Notes under the pieces: model-generated
The model's database searches: none
What the model was told of the DNA's origin: nothing
The model's input: the letters and a program-made list of their open reading frames with translations, nothing else
NCBI GenBank assembly: GCA_947095585.1
Contig: OX352763.1
Location: 44,318,010-44,382,009 of the forward strand
Source of the DNA: Nephrocerus scutellatus
Taxonomy: Eukaryota; Arthropoda; Insecta; Diptera; Pipunculidae
Length of the DNA stretch: 64,000 nucleotides
Direction: 5' to 3'
Part shown: one piece after another, positions 1 to 10,700 of the stretch
How the letters are laid out: every line of letters begins with the position of its first letter
How positions within the stretch are numbered: the first letter of the stretch is position 1
Translations under genes and position numbers: made by a program

Positions 1-880
1 ATTGTTTGTTGTTGTTTTATTATTTTATTTATTATTATTTTATTGTACTCGATTTTTTTATTATTTTAAAATCAATTGCTTTTTGTTACTTTATTGTTTA
101 CTTAATTTTGCTAAGATTTTTTTTTTATAATTTAAACATTACTTGTTTATTATTATGTTATTATTTATTTTTTTGAACTTAAATTTTTTAAATAAATGTT
201 ATTTTTTTAATTAGCGTGTTTTAAAATTTAAACTTTTATGAGATCATTGCCACAAAATGATACACTTCCACTGGTTGTTGCATCAAAATCAGATAGTTCC
301 ATTCAGTTGCTTCATTTTTTCTCATTAAATTTCAAAGTTTTCTATTTGTTTTTATCAAAATGGTAAATCAAACAACCGTTATTTATCCCAAAACAATATT
401 ACAGATCAATATATTAATTAAATAAATTTTAAAACGTTTTTTTCGTTTCCTCAACAATTTCCTAAAATGGAAATGATTCGGTTTTGATACTACTACACTC
501 ATATACTATTTGCCTATGTCCCGACGCATAAAATGTTTCTTAAATTGTAACAGAATACAAAACATAAAACTATAATAGGAGCTTTTAAAATAGAAAGACA
601 TCAAAAAGGAAGCTTTTAACAGAGACACACCCCTTTATGAGAGCAACACTTTATAATAAAAGACAATTGACATTAAATTGATTAAAACAAAATAGGAACC
701 CGTTTATTCGTATCACGGGCTGCTGCCACACTCGTTATGAAATATTAGTGTCTAGTGTGTTGGGTTTGGCTGTTGGTTTTACTTTTTACTAAGTAACACA
801 ATAACACAATGAAAAACTTAGGACAAAAAAAACAACCCATAAAAATTAAAATTTTTCGTGTAAATTCTCTAATTGATACA
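1..880. other. AT-rich stretch without a recognised gene
   Basis: Very AT-rich sequence with long T and A runs. No convincing open reading frame, RNA gene or recognisable mobile-element domain is visible. It reads like intergenic or intronic insect DNA. Confidence 0.6.
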
Positions 881-1625
881 CAAAGTGCAAAGGGAGCTCC
901 CTTATCCTCATCACTCCAAAATTTTTACAAAAAGTGTTTCCATCGGAGATACACATATCTATAAAATTTAAAGAAAATCGGGCTAATTTTTAAAAATTTA
1001 TATGGAAGCCCCTCGGCCTTGGGGCCACTTCAAAATTTTTACAAAAAGCGTTATCATTAGGATGAAACATGTGTGGATAATATTTGAAGAAAATCGGGTA
1101 AATTTTTAAAAAATTTAATGGGGCCTTCTGTCACCGAGGCCCGATCACGCCAAAATTTTTACAAAAAGTGTTGTCCGACAGAGATACACTCGCGTATGCA
1201 ACTTTAAGCAAATCAGAACATCACTACCAAATATTTACAAAAAGTGGTGTCCATCGGAGATACACATGTGTATAAAATTTGTATGGGTGCCCCCCAGACC
1301 CCGGGGCCCGATCACTCCAAGAATATTTACAAAAAGTGTTGCCCAACTGAGATACACATGCGTATAAAATTTGAAGAAAATCGGGTACTTTTTTTTATTA
1401 AATTTGTATTGGTGCCCCCCCGACCCCGGGGCCCGATCACTTCTAAATTTTCCAAGAAGTGTTGCCCAACAGAGATACGCATGCGTATAAAATTTGAAGA
1501 AAATCGGGTATTTTTTTTTATAAAATTTGTATGGGCTTTAGGGCTTTAGGAAGTGGGTTAAAAATGTATCACAAGATTTGGTGTGCCAGCCAGCCAGCCA
1601 CGGGCAAGTGAAGTTAATATAGAGG
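880..1625 (-). repeat. Array of the ~121-bp dispersed repeat with terminal module, reverse orientation
   Basis: About six degenerate units, each running through the landmarks 'gatcactccaaaattt', 'ccatcggagatacacat', 'gaagaaaatcggg' and a C-rich 'ccccgaccccggggccc' box. The array ends at 1540-1625 with the terminal module, read here in reverse ('ccagccagccagccacggg', then 'gaagttaatatagag'). The same module appears in forward orientation near 28.64, 29.36, 33.47, 34.19, 35.00 and 36.66 kb. Small peptides that can be read through it are by-products of the repeat. Confidence 0.85.
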
Positions 1626-1859
1626 GGTCGGGGGGCTCCATACATATTTTTTCACCGGCATCAGATAATCAGATAATGCTATAATGACTGTATTTTACTA
1701 TAATTCTGTGTGAGTTGTGCGCTGTGAGCAGCGCTGGGTTGGTTGGGTTAGTGCTTCGTATGTATTTTTATATTTCAGCATTTATAGTTGAATTCAGTAT
1801 ACTTTTAGTTATTAGATCGTTTTCTTGAAAAATTGAAATTTTTATGGGTTGTTTTTTTG

Positions 1860-2066
1860 TACAATTAAAACCATGCCAACGCAAATAAAATATGAATGTG
1901 TGTATTTCTGTATTTGCGTTTCGTTTCGGTATAACTATACAAGTTATAATGCAAGTTAAATTGTTCCCAGGGGAATTGTGCCAAGTGGAATTGTTCCAGT
2001 GAAATTGTGTCCAGTGGAATTGTGTCTAGTGGAATTGTGCTAGTGGAATCGACCGGTTACCAAACA
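1860..2066 (+). repeat. Foldback-like minisatellite arm (inverted relative to 17.49-17.70 kb)
   Basis: Contains direct repeats of a roughly 17-bp motif based on 'ggaattgtgccaagt', ending in 'aatcgaccggttacc'. The whole segment, including the upstream part around 'aactatacaagttataatg', is the reverse complement of 17493-17700. The left end at 17.49 kb therefore matches this right end. It interrupts the gypsy LTR that begins at 2202 on the minus strand. Confidence 0.7.
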
Positions 2067-2202
2067 CACGATTAAGAGAACTAAATTAAATTATATTTTC
2101 ATTTTTAATTTCAGTATTATGTGACTTTACGTTAGTCAATTTTGACACATTATATAGATATACTGTAGTAGATGGTGCGCGTCTAAATCAGGTCTGCCAA
2201 CA
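2067..2202 (-). mobile_element. Partial 3' LTR of the gypsy-like element
   Basis: Reading the minus strand, the end of the pol frame is followed by a purine-rich tract (2203-2215, 'atcaagggggaga') and then 'tgttggcagacc', which looks like a polypurine tract followed by a TG-starting LTR. The LTR can be followed for about 135 bp before the Foldback-like repeat at 2066 interrupts it. The second gypsy LTR was not found in the window. Confidence 0.6.
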
Positions 2203-2224
2203 TCTCCCCCTTGATGAAGCTCAA

Positions 2225-3163
2225 TGCTCCACAACAAAATCGTCTAAGTATCTTGGTGAACGACGGTTCCGCTGTCGACGACTGTTGTTCTTGAGATGTT
2301 CCTCAACTGAGGATCGTTGAGGCAATTGATCATCTTGATCGGTATACTCTCGCATAGGCCAAATCTCCAACTCTGAAATATCGATAGCATGCTACATGAT
2401 GTCTGTTAAATTGGATTCCCAGCTGTTGATTGTGTTTTACTGAACGTTCTGGATCTGGTTTCAAAAGATCGAAATACGTGGGAATTGGTTTTTTTAAATA
2501 AACAGCTTGATGTTGCTTTTTCGATCATGAGTGCGTCGATTCGGAGTAGCTCTGTATGACTGAAGAAATTTCAAGAGATTATTTTCATTTTTCGTCCCTT
2601 CTTCCTCCAACTTCTTAAGGGCTGTTTTCATTGTATCGACAAATCTTTTGGCGCGCCCCTTAGACATCAGATGATATGGCGGAGTTTTAATATGGTGATG
2701 CACGTTGCTTGAAAAAATTTTCGAATTCATGGCTGATAAACTGCGCTCCAGAAACGAGTGTTTCAATACTTCCAAAAATTGAAAAGAAATGTCCAAGCTT
2801 GCTGATAAATTTGCGTGAGGTTATGGTATCACATTCATGTACCTCTGGAAACATTGAATATGAATCAACTAATACAAGATACCATATTCGAGCAATTGGT
2901 CCTGCGATATCAAAGTGGATGCGTTCCATTTGACGGTTTGCTTTTGGCCATGGATTAAGCAATGTATTCAATAACATTTTTGAATATTCAGCACATCGAC
3001 TACAATTGCGAGCAAGCTGGACGATTTCATCGTCGATTCCAGGCCAGTATACGTGCGCGCGGGCAAGCATTTTCATCGCATCAGTACCCATGTTCGATTT
3101 ATGTAATTGAGATTCAATCAGTAAACGATATTTGTATAGTATGACAATCCGATTAGCATTCAT
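2225..3163 (-). pseudogene. Ty3/gypsy integrase pseudogene
   Basis: This is the integrase part of a gypsy-type pol, which would insert retroelement cDNA into the genome. A zinc-binding N-terminus (His residues, then CSRC) and the core start HFDIAGPI are readable in one frame (2687-3163). The C-terminal half follows in a second frame (2494-2796), and a basic pol tail reaches about 2240. It is clearly dead. The frames are shifted, the second catalytic Asp is missing in the segment that reads LVSGAQF, and the catalytic Glu position reads Lys in KGRAKRFVDT. It lies on the same strand and in the right order after the RNase H fragment at 3.6-3.96 kb. The family assignment is secure; the exact lineage is not. 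Confidence 0.85.
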
Positions 3164-3581
3164 TACACAGCCATGAACGAACGATAGAGAATTGCGTACA
3201 TTTAAAAAACCAGAAAGCTCTACATTTGATATCTGTTTTTTTAAAGTAGCCAGAACAGACCCAATAAACTAAATGTGGCATTTGTGATCATGTTCGGTGT
3301 GACGGGCAAAACTTTTATTGTCGCTTTAATTTGTTCGTCGAACGCCTCGTCTATTTCATTTTCTTCGACTGGAATGCAAGCGACCATGTAATCTTCGTTA
3401 GTAACTCGGGATGCAGAGATAAGACATGATAATATATCTGCATTACCGATTTGTCTATTAAGGTTTACTCCACAACAAAATCATATGACTAGCGTTGAAG
3501 TCGGTTAGCTGTGTACGCAGGAATGCCATTTTTCAAACTGAAAATACCGAATAATGGTTTGTGACCTGTCGCAAGTGAGAA

Positions 3582-3960
3582 TCACGACCCAGTAGCGATG
3601 ACATTTTTAACAGCTAGACTTTCATTCAATATTTTACTATAATTTCTATCAGCCTTTGTTAGAGAACGTGATACATGAGCGATGACTTTTTCATTGCCGC
3701 CCGGAAAAACATGTGCAATCGTAGCGCCAATACCAGTGTTGCTTGTATCTCCAGCCACTCTTATTGTCAACAGTGGGTTGTAATGAGTGAATAAAAGATT
3801 TGATGTTAGAATTTTTTATCGAATGCTGTCTGACACTGAGTTCCACTCCCATTACACATCATCATGAAGCAGTAGATCAAGCGGATGAATAAAATCATGC
3901 ATCATCTGCCGTTAAAATTAATGTCCCCGAGAAATGAGTGCAATTCCGATAGATTCGAAG
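3582..3960 (-). pseudogene. Ty3/gypsy reverse transcriptase C-terminus and RNase H fragment
   Basis: Minus-strand frames give the end of a gypsy reverse transcriptase (a SELHSFLG segment near 3930 and CQTAFDK near 3835). The start of RNase H follows at 3582-3770 (NTGIGATIAHV, then VIAHVSRSLTKADRNYSK). Frameshifts separate these blocks. The element is cut on its upstream side by the LINE that begins near 3965. The matching upstream gypsy parts (protease and gag) lie beyond that LINE at 6.96-7.77 kb. Confidence 0.8.
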
Positions 3961-4332
3961 GGGCTGGGGTTACACCCATTGTTGTCACTGCCGTAATTTT
4001 CTCCGGACGAGTCCTCGGTACTTACGGTTACACCCAATTATTTTGATCTGCTGAGTTTGGGGATCTGCATCGCGATTGATCGGGAAACTACTGAATGCTC
4101 AAAACTTGGTTTGGGCCAGTAGCGCAACAATCAAGTTCGTGATGTAGTGCTCTACCTCCTCGTGGTGGTCCCCGGCAACTATGTGTATAAATCCTTATAC
4201 ATGTAGGCTAAAACTGCAAGTGCGAACGGTCTAGCGTTTCTAGTCTAGGTAACGTGGGCTAGCACCCTGCGGTACCGAAAAATACCCGCTACTGAAACTG
4301 ACACAACGCCTCGGATAAGTTATGATCGAATA

Positions 4333-4866
4333 ATGACGACTTTGGGCTATTGTACCCGGACTAAGATTGGTTTCTGGAATGTGAGGACGCTCCTTGACTT
4401 TGGGAGTGAAGGACCTCAAAATGCAAGATTTCTTCAACTGGAACGTGAGTTTCTTCGATATAATTTGGACATACTGCATGTGATTGGGAAGCACCGCCTC
4501 GGCGAACGAAATGACAATGGTGAAAGATTTGTTGATTTTTGCAACACCAACAACCTTGTCATAGGAGGAACCATGTTTGAGCATAAGACTTGCCACAAGG
4601 TCAGCTGGGTGTCAACTGACAGGCAATCATCATCCAACCAAATCGACCATGTGGCGATCAGCCGACGTTTTAGGAGCTGTCTGTTAGAGGTCCGAAACAG
4701 ACGAGGAGCCGACATTGGTATGGTACGTGAACATCACCTTATGGTAGCTACTGTCCAGTTACGTACTGCATCAGTTCATAGAATCCGCAATATCATCCGA
4801 ATGCCTAGGTATAACATCGACCGGCTAAAGATCCCCTCATTTCGCCAACAATTAAGGGATCATTAA
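4333..4866 (+). pseudogene. LINE endonuclease (AP-type), internally deleted
   Basis: The frame opens at an ATG and reads KIGFWNVRTLLDFG, the typical start of an AP-like endonuclease that nicks target DNA for LINE insertion. After LDILHVI the sequence jumps directly to the late part (GERNDNGERFVDFC, then SNQIDHVAISRR). Roughly the central 100 residues expected for this domain, which hold the catalytic Glu and the Asp/Asn pair, are missing. The terminal His motif is kept as REHHLMVA. Insects often carry such copies annotated as craniofacial development protein 2-like. Confidence 0.75.
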
Positions 4867-5368
4867 TCGCAAGGAGTGGAAGCAATCAGCAGCTCACTGC
4901 CGACAACCATCCAGGAACATTGGAAGGCTGTGAAAAATGTTCTCACATCTGGAGCGGAAAGTATTGTTGGTAGAAGCCAGCAAGGCACAGCACGTGGCTT
5001 ACCGAAGATACCTGGAGGCGGATTGAAGAACGTAAGCTACTTAAAGCTCGTATTGTAGATATCCCAGCAACAGCGAGGAGCGAGCTAGAGTCCATGTATC
5101 GAAGAAAAATGAGAGAAGTGCAGCGTAGTGTAAGACGTGACAAGCGTAACTAAATTAACAACCTGGCCTCAGAAGCAGAGGAAGCAGCGAGCAGTTGCGA
5201 TAGCAGAATCGTTTACAGAATCACCAAAGATCTGGCAGGTGGTCACCGCTCCAGCCAACATCCGGTAAAAGGCCTAGATGCGGTGATGTACTCGTTTCAG
5301 ATGAGGACCAGCTCAAGCAATGGAAGGAGCATTTCTCTACGGTCCTTAACCGTGTATTTGTTAACGAT

Positions 5369-6940
5369 ATGCACCTAAATCAAACGGAGCTGCCGGAAGT
5401 AACAATTTCCCGAATTCGCACCTCAACTCCCAGTAAAGACGAGATCGCTATCGCGATTAACGCACTAAAGAACAACAAGTCGGTAGGACTAGATGGTATA
5501 CCCGCACAGCTTCTGCGTGCAGCTCCAACGATATCAGCAGAGCTTTTATATCCTCTTGTAGATAGAGCTTGGGAGGTAGAAAGTTTTCCCGACGAGTGGA
5601 AGAAGGGAATGATTGTCAAGCTCCCTAAAAAAGGTAGTCTTATGGAGTGCGAAAACTGGAGAGGCATTTGCGTTCTCCCTGCATTTGCAAAAGTAATAGC
5701 CAAAGTAGTACTTGAGCGTATTAAGGAACATCTGGAAGATACACTCGATGCCGAACCAGCAGGTTTCCGCACTGGATCCTCCTGTGTAGACTACATAAAC
5801 ACCCTGCGGATCATTATTGAACAGTGCGTTGAATTCCGGTCACCACTGCACCTGCTGTTCATCGATTATGAGAAGGCGTTTGACAGTGTCAACAGACAGT
5901 TTATCTGGCTCGCCTTGCGCAGGAGAGGTATACCCGTTACTAATAGCTATTATTAAAGCAACCTATGATGGCTCTAAATGTCAAGTGCTGTATAGAGGAA
6001 AGCTGTCAGAGGAATTCGAGATCCTAAGTGGGGTACGACAAGGTTGCATTATATCGCCGATACTTTTTTTTGTTGGTGATTAGCGATGTACTTCGCTCAG
6101 CTTTATCTACTGGAAACGGAGGAATTCGTTAGACTCTTACATCTCAAACATCTGGATTACGCTGACGACGTTTGTTTACTCTCACATAGAATTATGGAGC
6201 TGCACCAAATGACTACAAATGTGGAGAGGGAGGTAAATGTGACGAATGTTGAAGATTAATACTGCCAAAACCAAAATCATCAACCTCGGCACTAACTCAG
6301 TTACTCATGTTGCTTGTTGGACAGCCGGTAAAGAGAGTAGAGAGTTTCCAATATCTTGGGAGTATTGTCTCGACCGAAGGTGGAACCGAACAGGACATTG
6401 TCAACCGAATCGGCAAAGCAAAATCGGTGTTTGGAATGATGTCCATGATATGGCGAAGCAATGCGACCAGCTTAAGCACCAAGCTGCGACTGTTCCGTTC
6501 AAATGTTGAACATGTGCTGTTGTATGGGTGCAGCACTTGGAAGGTGACCGCTACTATCACAAAAAGATTACAAACATTCTACGGGACATCTTAAAGGCTT
6601 TCTGGCCTAACCGTATCTCTAGCGAACATCTTTACCAGATAACGGGTCAGGAACCAATAGGCACAACCATCCCATCCAACGACGGAAGTGGCAATGGATT
6701 GGCCATACACTCCGAAAAGGCGACAGTTCCATAGCAAACTACGCAATGCAATGGAACCCGTTATCTCAGGATTGTAGAAGAACGGGTCGTCCGAGAAATA
6801 CATGGCGCAGAACAGTTGAGGAGGAGGCACGGCAATTGGGGAAGAGTTGGAGAGAACTGAAGCTCATTGCCAGGAACCGCACGCGGTGGCGCGTAGGCGT
6901 AGTAGAGGCCCTAGGACCCACAAGGGGATACAGGACATAA
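5369..6940 (+). pseudogene. LINE reverse transcriptase with C-terminal tail, frameshifted
   Basis: The first frame (5369-5956) has the RT entry motif NNKSVGLDGIPAQLL, ENWRGICVLP, AGFRTGSSCVDY and palm motif A FIDYEKAFDSV. After a frameshift near 5930, YPLLIAIIKATYDG and SGVRQGCIISP follow in another frame. A further shift leads to the catalytic box LDYADDVCLL near 6160. The thumb and tail (FQYLGSIVSTEGG, then GRPRNTWRRTVEEEARQLG) continue to a stop at 6940. At least three frame changes make it non-functional. The catalytic YADD itself is preserved. Confidence 0.8.
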
Positions 6941-6959
6941 AGAAAAAGAAAGAAATATA

Positions 6960-7770
6960 GCATCGAGGACTTTTTCAAAAATCCCGGGTGCAGATTAAAT
7001 TCCCGGCGCTAGGCGGTTGAAAGTAAACTAACCTTTGTGCGTGGCTTATGGTTAAGATCTTCTTTGACTCATCGTCCGTTTTAAGCTCAACTTTGAGCGC
7101 ATCTGTTGTCTCACAATAGGTTTTAATCGCGTTGCAGATAGACTCGAAAGATTGTTTCCATAAATAAATAATAAGACACTTCCCAGATTGTACTTGGCCT
7201 GTTTGTTGAATCCCCATCGAGCACTCAAATTTGAAAATGATGGAGGTACTGTGCTGCGACGCTGATTTAACTCCATCATTACTGATTTATTTTCCTGATT
7301 GGCCAATAGACTCCCAAGTTTCTTTCGAAATTATTGCTAGATCCAATACTGTGTCCAGCTGAAATCTAACAGGAATCCCATTGTTCTCAACTGCTACATA
7401 TTTCCGTAAGCTGTTGTGGTTGTCGATCTTGGTAACGTGATTGATTCCCATTACAGTATTAACTTTTGGCTTAGAATAAGTTTTTCGCTTAAACGAAGAG
7501 GGCAAACGTTCAGCTTATGCGCAATACCCGTCTTTGCGACCGATATTATGACCTTGAACCCTTGTGCGTTATAAATGGGCACTTGCTAATAAAATGCATT
7601 ACTTCGCACAATCGACAGGTGTTCAGTTCACTCATTGATCGAACCTCATTACGAAAATTGAAGTGCAGTTTAGCACTCATCAGCAACAACTTCAGGTACA
7701 TCAAAAACTGCAACACACTTCTCTCACTTCTCACCCACGAAACGAGCGACACGAAAAAGAAGAGCAGAAC
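6960..7770 (-). pseudogene. Gypsy gag end and aspartic protease, decayed
   Basis: Minus-strand reading from 7752 gives a zinc-knuckle region (CRLCEVMHFISKC, then a GYC knuckle near 7520) followed by a protease frame to 7287. The protease active site reads QLDTVLDLAIIS where a family member would have Asp-Thr-Gly; the Gly is replaced. A linker with CNAIKTYCETTDALK (about 7090-7150) matches the region before gypsy RT. Stops and frameshifts break the frame several times. It is the 5' half of the element whose 3' half lies at 2.07-3.96 kb. Confidence 0.75.
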
Positions 7771-7862
7771 GCACTAGCGATTAAAATCATTGAAATATTT
7801 GGTGAAATACAGTAGATATTAAAAATTCAATAATCATAATCAATACGCTCATAAGATTTGTT

Positions 7863-8041
7863 TTATTCTCAGTTGTGTGTGTTGTTGTGTTGTGCAAAAT
7901 ACGAAAACACGTCATTGTCACAAATTACACGGACGATAGTATACAGACATTTCAAGCATCGAATATAGATTGCACAAGAAACCTTTGCAATTGCATTATC
8001 ATTCCTTTCTTGGGACAAACGCAACAATCGTTGCCCCAACA
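7863..8041 (+). repeat. 5' LTR of the BEL/Pao element
   Basis: 179 bp taken by alignment with the 3' LTR and ending in 'gccccaaca' directly before the primer-binding site. From 7877 onward it matches 14005-14169 with about four differences. The first 14 bases do not match the 3' LTR start, so the outer boundary is uncertain. Confidence 0.8.
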
Positions 8042-8043
8042 TT

Positions 8044-8059
8044 TGGCGCCCGAACAGGG
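8044..8059 (+). promoter_or_regulatory. Primer-binding site, tRNA-Lys type
   Basis: The 16 bases 'tggcgcccgaacaggg' are complementary to the 3' end of a tRNA-Lys of the kind used as primer by many retroelements. The site lies 2 bases after the LTR end, as expected. Confidence 0.85.
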
Positions 8060-8099
8060 TCATTTTCATTTCGCCATTTTCTTGTGCATAAAAGTAAAT

Positions 8100-8820
8100 T
8101 GATACACGAATCAAAAACTTGTGTTAAAGGAAAAGTTGCAGCGGAAAAGGTGCAGTGCATTTGTTTCTGCATCGCCATTTTATGTTGTCTTACAAACAAC
8201 ATTAATGAAATACCTTGCAATCTTTCGCCATGTTCGTTCGCAGCATCGTGTTTCCTTCGCTTTCGACCTCATACATTCACTCAGTGCAATGGCGGCATAA
8301 ATCTTGCACCACCAAAATAAATTGTGCTGTATTTGGATTTCCTCGTGCCTTTGTGAATCATCAAATTGTTTTCTCAACAATTCAATTGTTAAATACACTT
8401 ACAAAAGTAAGGAAAAGTTGCAGAGGAAAAGGTGCAGTGCATTTGTTTCTGCATCGCCATTTTATTTTGGCTTGCAAATAACATTAATTGAAATACCTTG
8501 CAATTTTTCGCCATTTTCTTGTGCCTGAAAGTCAATTAATACATGAATTAAAAAATTGTGTGGAAGGAAAAACGCTTGCAGCATCGTGTTGTCATCACTT
8601 TCGATCATTCATGCATTTACTCAGTGCAATGGCGTCATAAATATTACACCAGTATTACACCATCGTGCTAGTTTTGGATTTTCTCGTGCTTTTGTGAATC
8701 ATCTAATTGTTTTCTCAACAATCCAATTGTTAAAGACACTTACAAAATAAGGAAAGAGTGCAGTGTATTTGTTTCTGCATCGCAATTTTATTTTTGCTTA
8801 CAAACATAACACCAATTGAT
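8100..8820 (+). repeat. Tandem repeat in the BEL/Pao leader
   Basis: Two long copies (about 8120-8405 and 8406-8748) and a partial third (8749-8820) share 'gcagtgcatttgtttctgca', 'actcagtgcaatggcg' and 'attgttttctcaacaat' in the same order. They occupy the untranslated leader between the primer-binding site and gag. No open frame is shared between copies, so this is not coding. Confidence 0.8.
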
Positions 8821-9005
8821 ATATCATCCTAAATTCCACTTGCATAAGCAGATTCTTTCCGAGGGGTTGACCCGAAGATCTGCGGGTGTAAATGGTCTTA
8901 TGGTTAGCCAGTGGCAACAAGACTATCACCCGTAACTAAAATTGGCGCATGATCCAAGAAATCGCAGAATCATCCAGTTCACAAAGTCACTCACTAACAC
9001 TCATC

Positions 9006-10080
9006 ATGCCAACCTTAGCATCTCTCAAAAGGTAACGCGCTTCAAACAAGGGAAGATTGACCCAAATAGTCAACTTCGTGAATCGAAGCAACGCCCAAAT
9101 GTCAATCGAAGATATCAAAACTCGCCTCATGCGTGTTGAGGTGTTGATATCCGAGTTCACAGCAATTGAGGCCAAGATATTCTCGGTTGATCCTGAAGAA
9201 GAATCTGACTTCGAATATGAAGAAAGTTACTACCAGGCCATCAGTGGACTCAACAACTGGATTCGCGAAAACGCACCGAGCACGAGCAACAGCCAAAACC
9301 CGAACTCCTCAGGTAACATGACCCTTTCAGCTGCAGGACACGTTGAGGTGAGACTCCCAAAGATCAACATTCCCACATTTTCAGGAGAATATATGGAATG
9401 GCAATCCTTCTTTGACCTGTACTGCACCACTATCCATGAGTCACACTCACTGATCCCCGTACAGAAATTTCAGTACCTAAAAGGACTATTGCGCGGAGAG
9501 ACTGCAGCATTGCTTCGTCATATTGCCATCACGGAGGCGAATTATTTGGGAGCCTTGAACAAATTGAAGGAACGATATAATCGTAAGAGACCAATTATAT
9601 ACTCGTTCATTCAGACGTTTATCAATCAACCAGCGATTCAAGCAGCAAACGCAGCCAACATCCAGAAGGTCATGGATACTTCCGATGAAGTAGTCCGAGG
9701 CCTGAAGGCATTAGGTGAAAACGCTGAAACCAGAGACCCTTGGTTGATATTCCTACTGTTGAGCAAACTGGATGACAAAACGAAGGCACTATGGGCGGAA
9801 TCGTCTGCGAATGAAGATATGCCAGCCTTTTCAGACTTCTTGAAATTCCTGGCTCGCCAAATCGACACGCTTGAATCAATCACAATCCCTTTGAGGCGGC
9901 ACAACCCAAGGTCCAGCGTGATGGGCCATGTCGCAACCAACAGCGCCACACACAAGTGTGGTTTCAGCAGTTCAGAGCACTCGCTCTTTGAATGCAAAAA
10001 TTCCAACGGAATGAAAGTCAACGACCGAAGAGATTGAGACAATTGTTTGAGTCTCAAACACCCAGTCTTCAAATGCAAGT
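9006..10080 (+). pseudogene. BEL/Pao gag, interrupted
   Basis: The natural start appears to be the ATG at 9006 (MPTLASLKR), since the frame continues in phase into the long gag frame; an in-frame TAA at 9033 interrupts it after nine codons. Downstream the frame reads a gag of the Pao type (DUF1759-like) with LPKINIPTFSGEYMEWQSF and FQYLKGLLRGETAALLRHI. It ends in a damaged cysteine-rich region (KCGFSSSEHSLFECK, then HPVFKCKF after a TGA at 10035). The second part of the zinc-binding region is shortened and the frame shifts before the protease. It would form the particle shell around the RNA. Confidence 0.85.
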
Positions 10081-10137
10081 TTGCAACACATAGAAGAGGG
10101 GGGTGACAAACACCCATGCACGACCAAGGAAGGCTCT

Positions 10138-10700
10138 GCAACCGGCGTAAAAGTATTGGCTGCCGGTCTGCAAGGCTCGTCACGGCAAACCATTATGCCA
10201 ACAGCAATCATCAAGGCACTGGACGCGTTTGGTAACGTCCATAGTTGCCGTGCTCTTTGTGACTCAGGGTCTCAGGCTAGTTTCATCACGGAAGCATGTT
10301 CACAAAGACTAAGTCTCAAAAGAAGAAACGCTCGCTTGGCCGTTTCTGGATTGGGAAGATCCAATGCAGGATTCACTAGGTGAGCTGTCAAGCTCAAGAT
10401 CACGACTGAGAGTGGCTCAGAATTCATTATCGAAGCGCTGGTATTGCCAAAAATCACCACCAGGCTACCATCCCAGTACCTCGACATCAAAGCAAGTTGT
10501 CTTAAGGGAATCAAACTAGAAGTTCCGAAATTTCATGTGTCCGGCGACATCGACATCTTGATCAGCGCCGACTACTTTTTCGGATTCTTGGAGGATGGCA
10601 GAATATGTTCAAACAATGAAGGACCAGTGCTTCAAAACACCGTATTCGGTTGGGTTGCGTCGGGAACGGCTACTGGTGTCACAATAAAAGATCGAGTCTC
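10138..10700 (+). pseudogene. BEL/Pao aspartic protease region
   Basis: The frame includes ALCDSGSQASFIT, the Asp-Ser-Gly active-site loop typical of BEL/Pao proteases, at about 10249-10287. A TGA at 10381 interrupts it, but the same frame continues with LPKITTRLPSQYLDIKAS and DIDILISADYFFGF. The latter block is typical of the protease-to-RT linker. The enzyme would process the gag-pol polyprotein. It starts in a different frame from gag. Confidence 0.8.

Larger units (their letters stand above)
3965..6955 (+). mobile_element. RTE-like non-LTR retrotransposon inserted in the gypsy element
   Basis: A plus-strand LINE carries an AP-type endonuclease, reverse transcriptase and C-terminal tail in that order. 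It ends with an A/G-rich tail ('aaagaaaaagaaag') near 6950. It separates gypsy protease sequence (from 6960 up) from gypsy RT/RNase H sequence (from 3960 down), so it inserted into gypsy. Exact ends and a target-site duplication could not be fixed by eye. It is inactive, with a large internal endonuclease deletion and several frameshifts. RTE-superfamily placement rests on the domain style and is moderately certain. Confidence 0.8.

Noticed and set aside
1244..1549. 101-residue frame with internal repeats
   Set aside because: It is a read-through of the ~121-bp repeat, and the same peptide repeats at unrelated loci in other frames.
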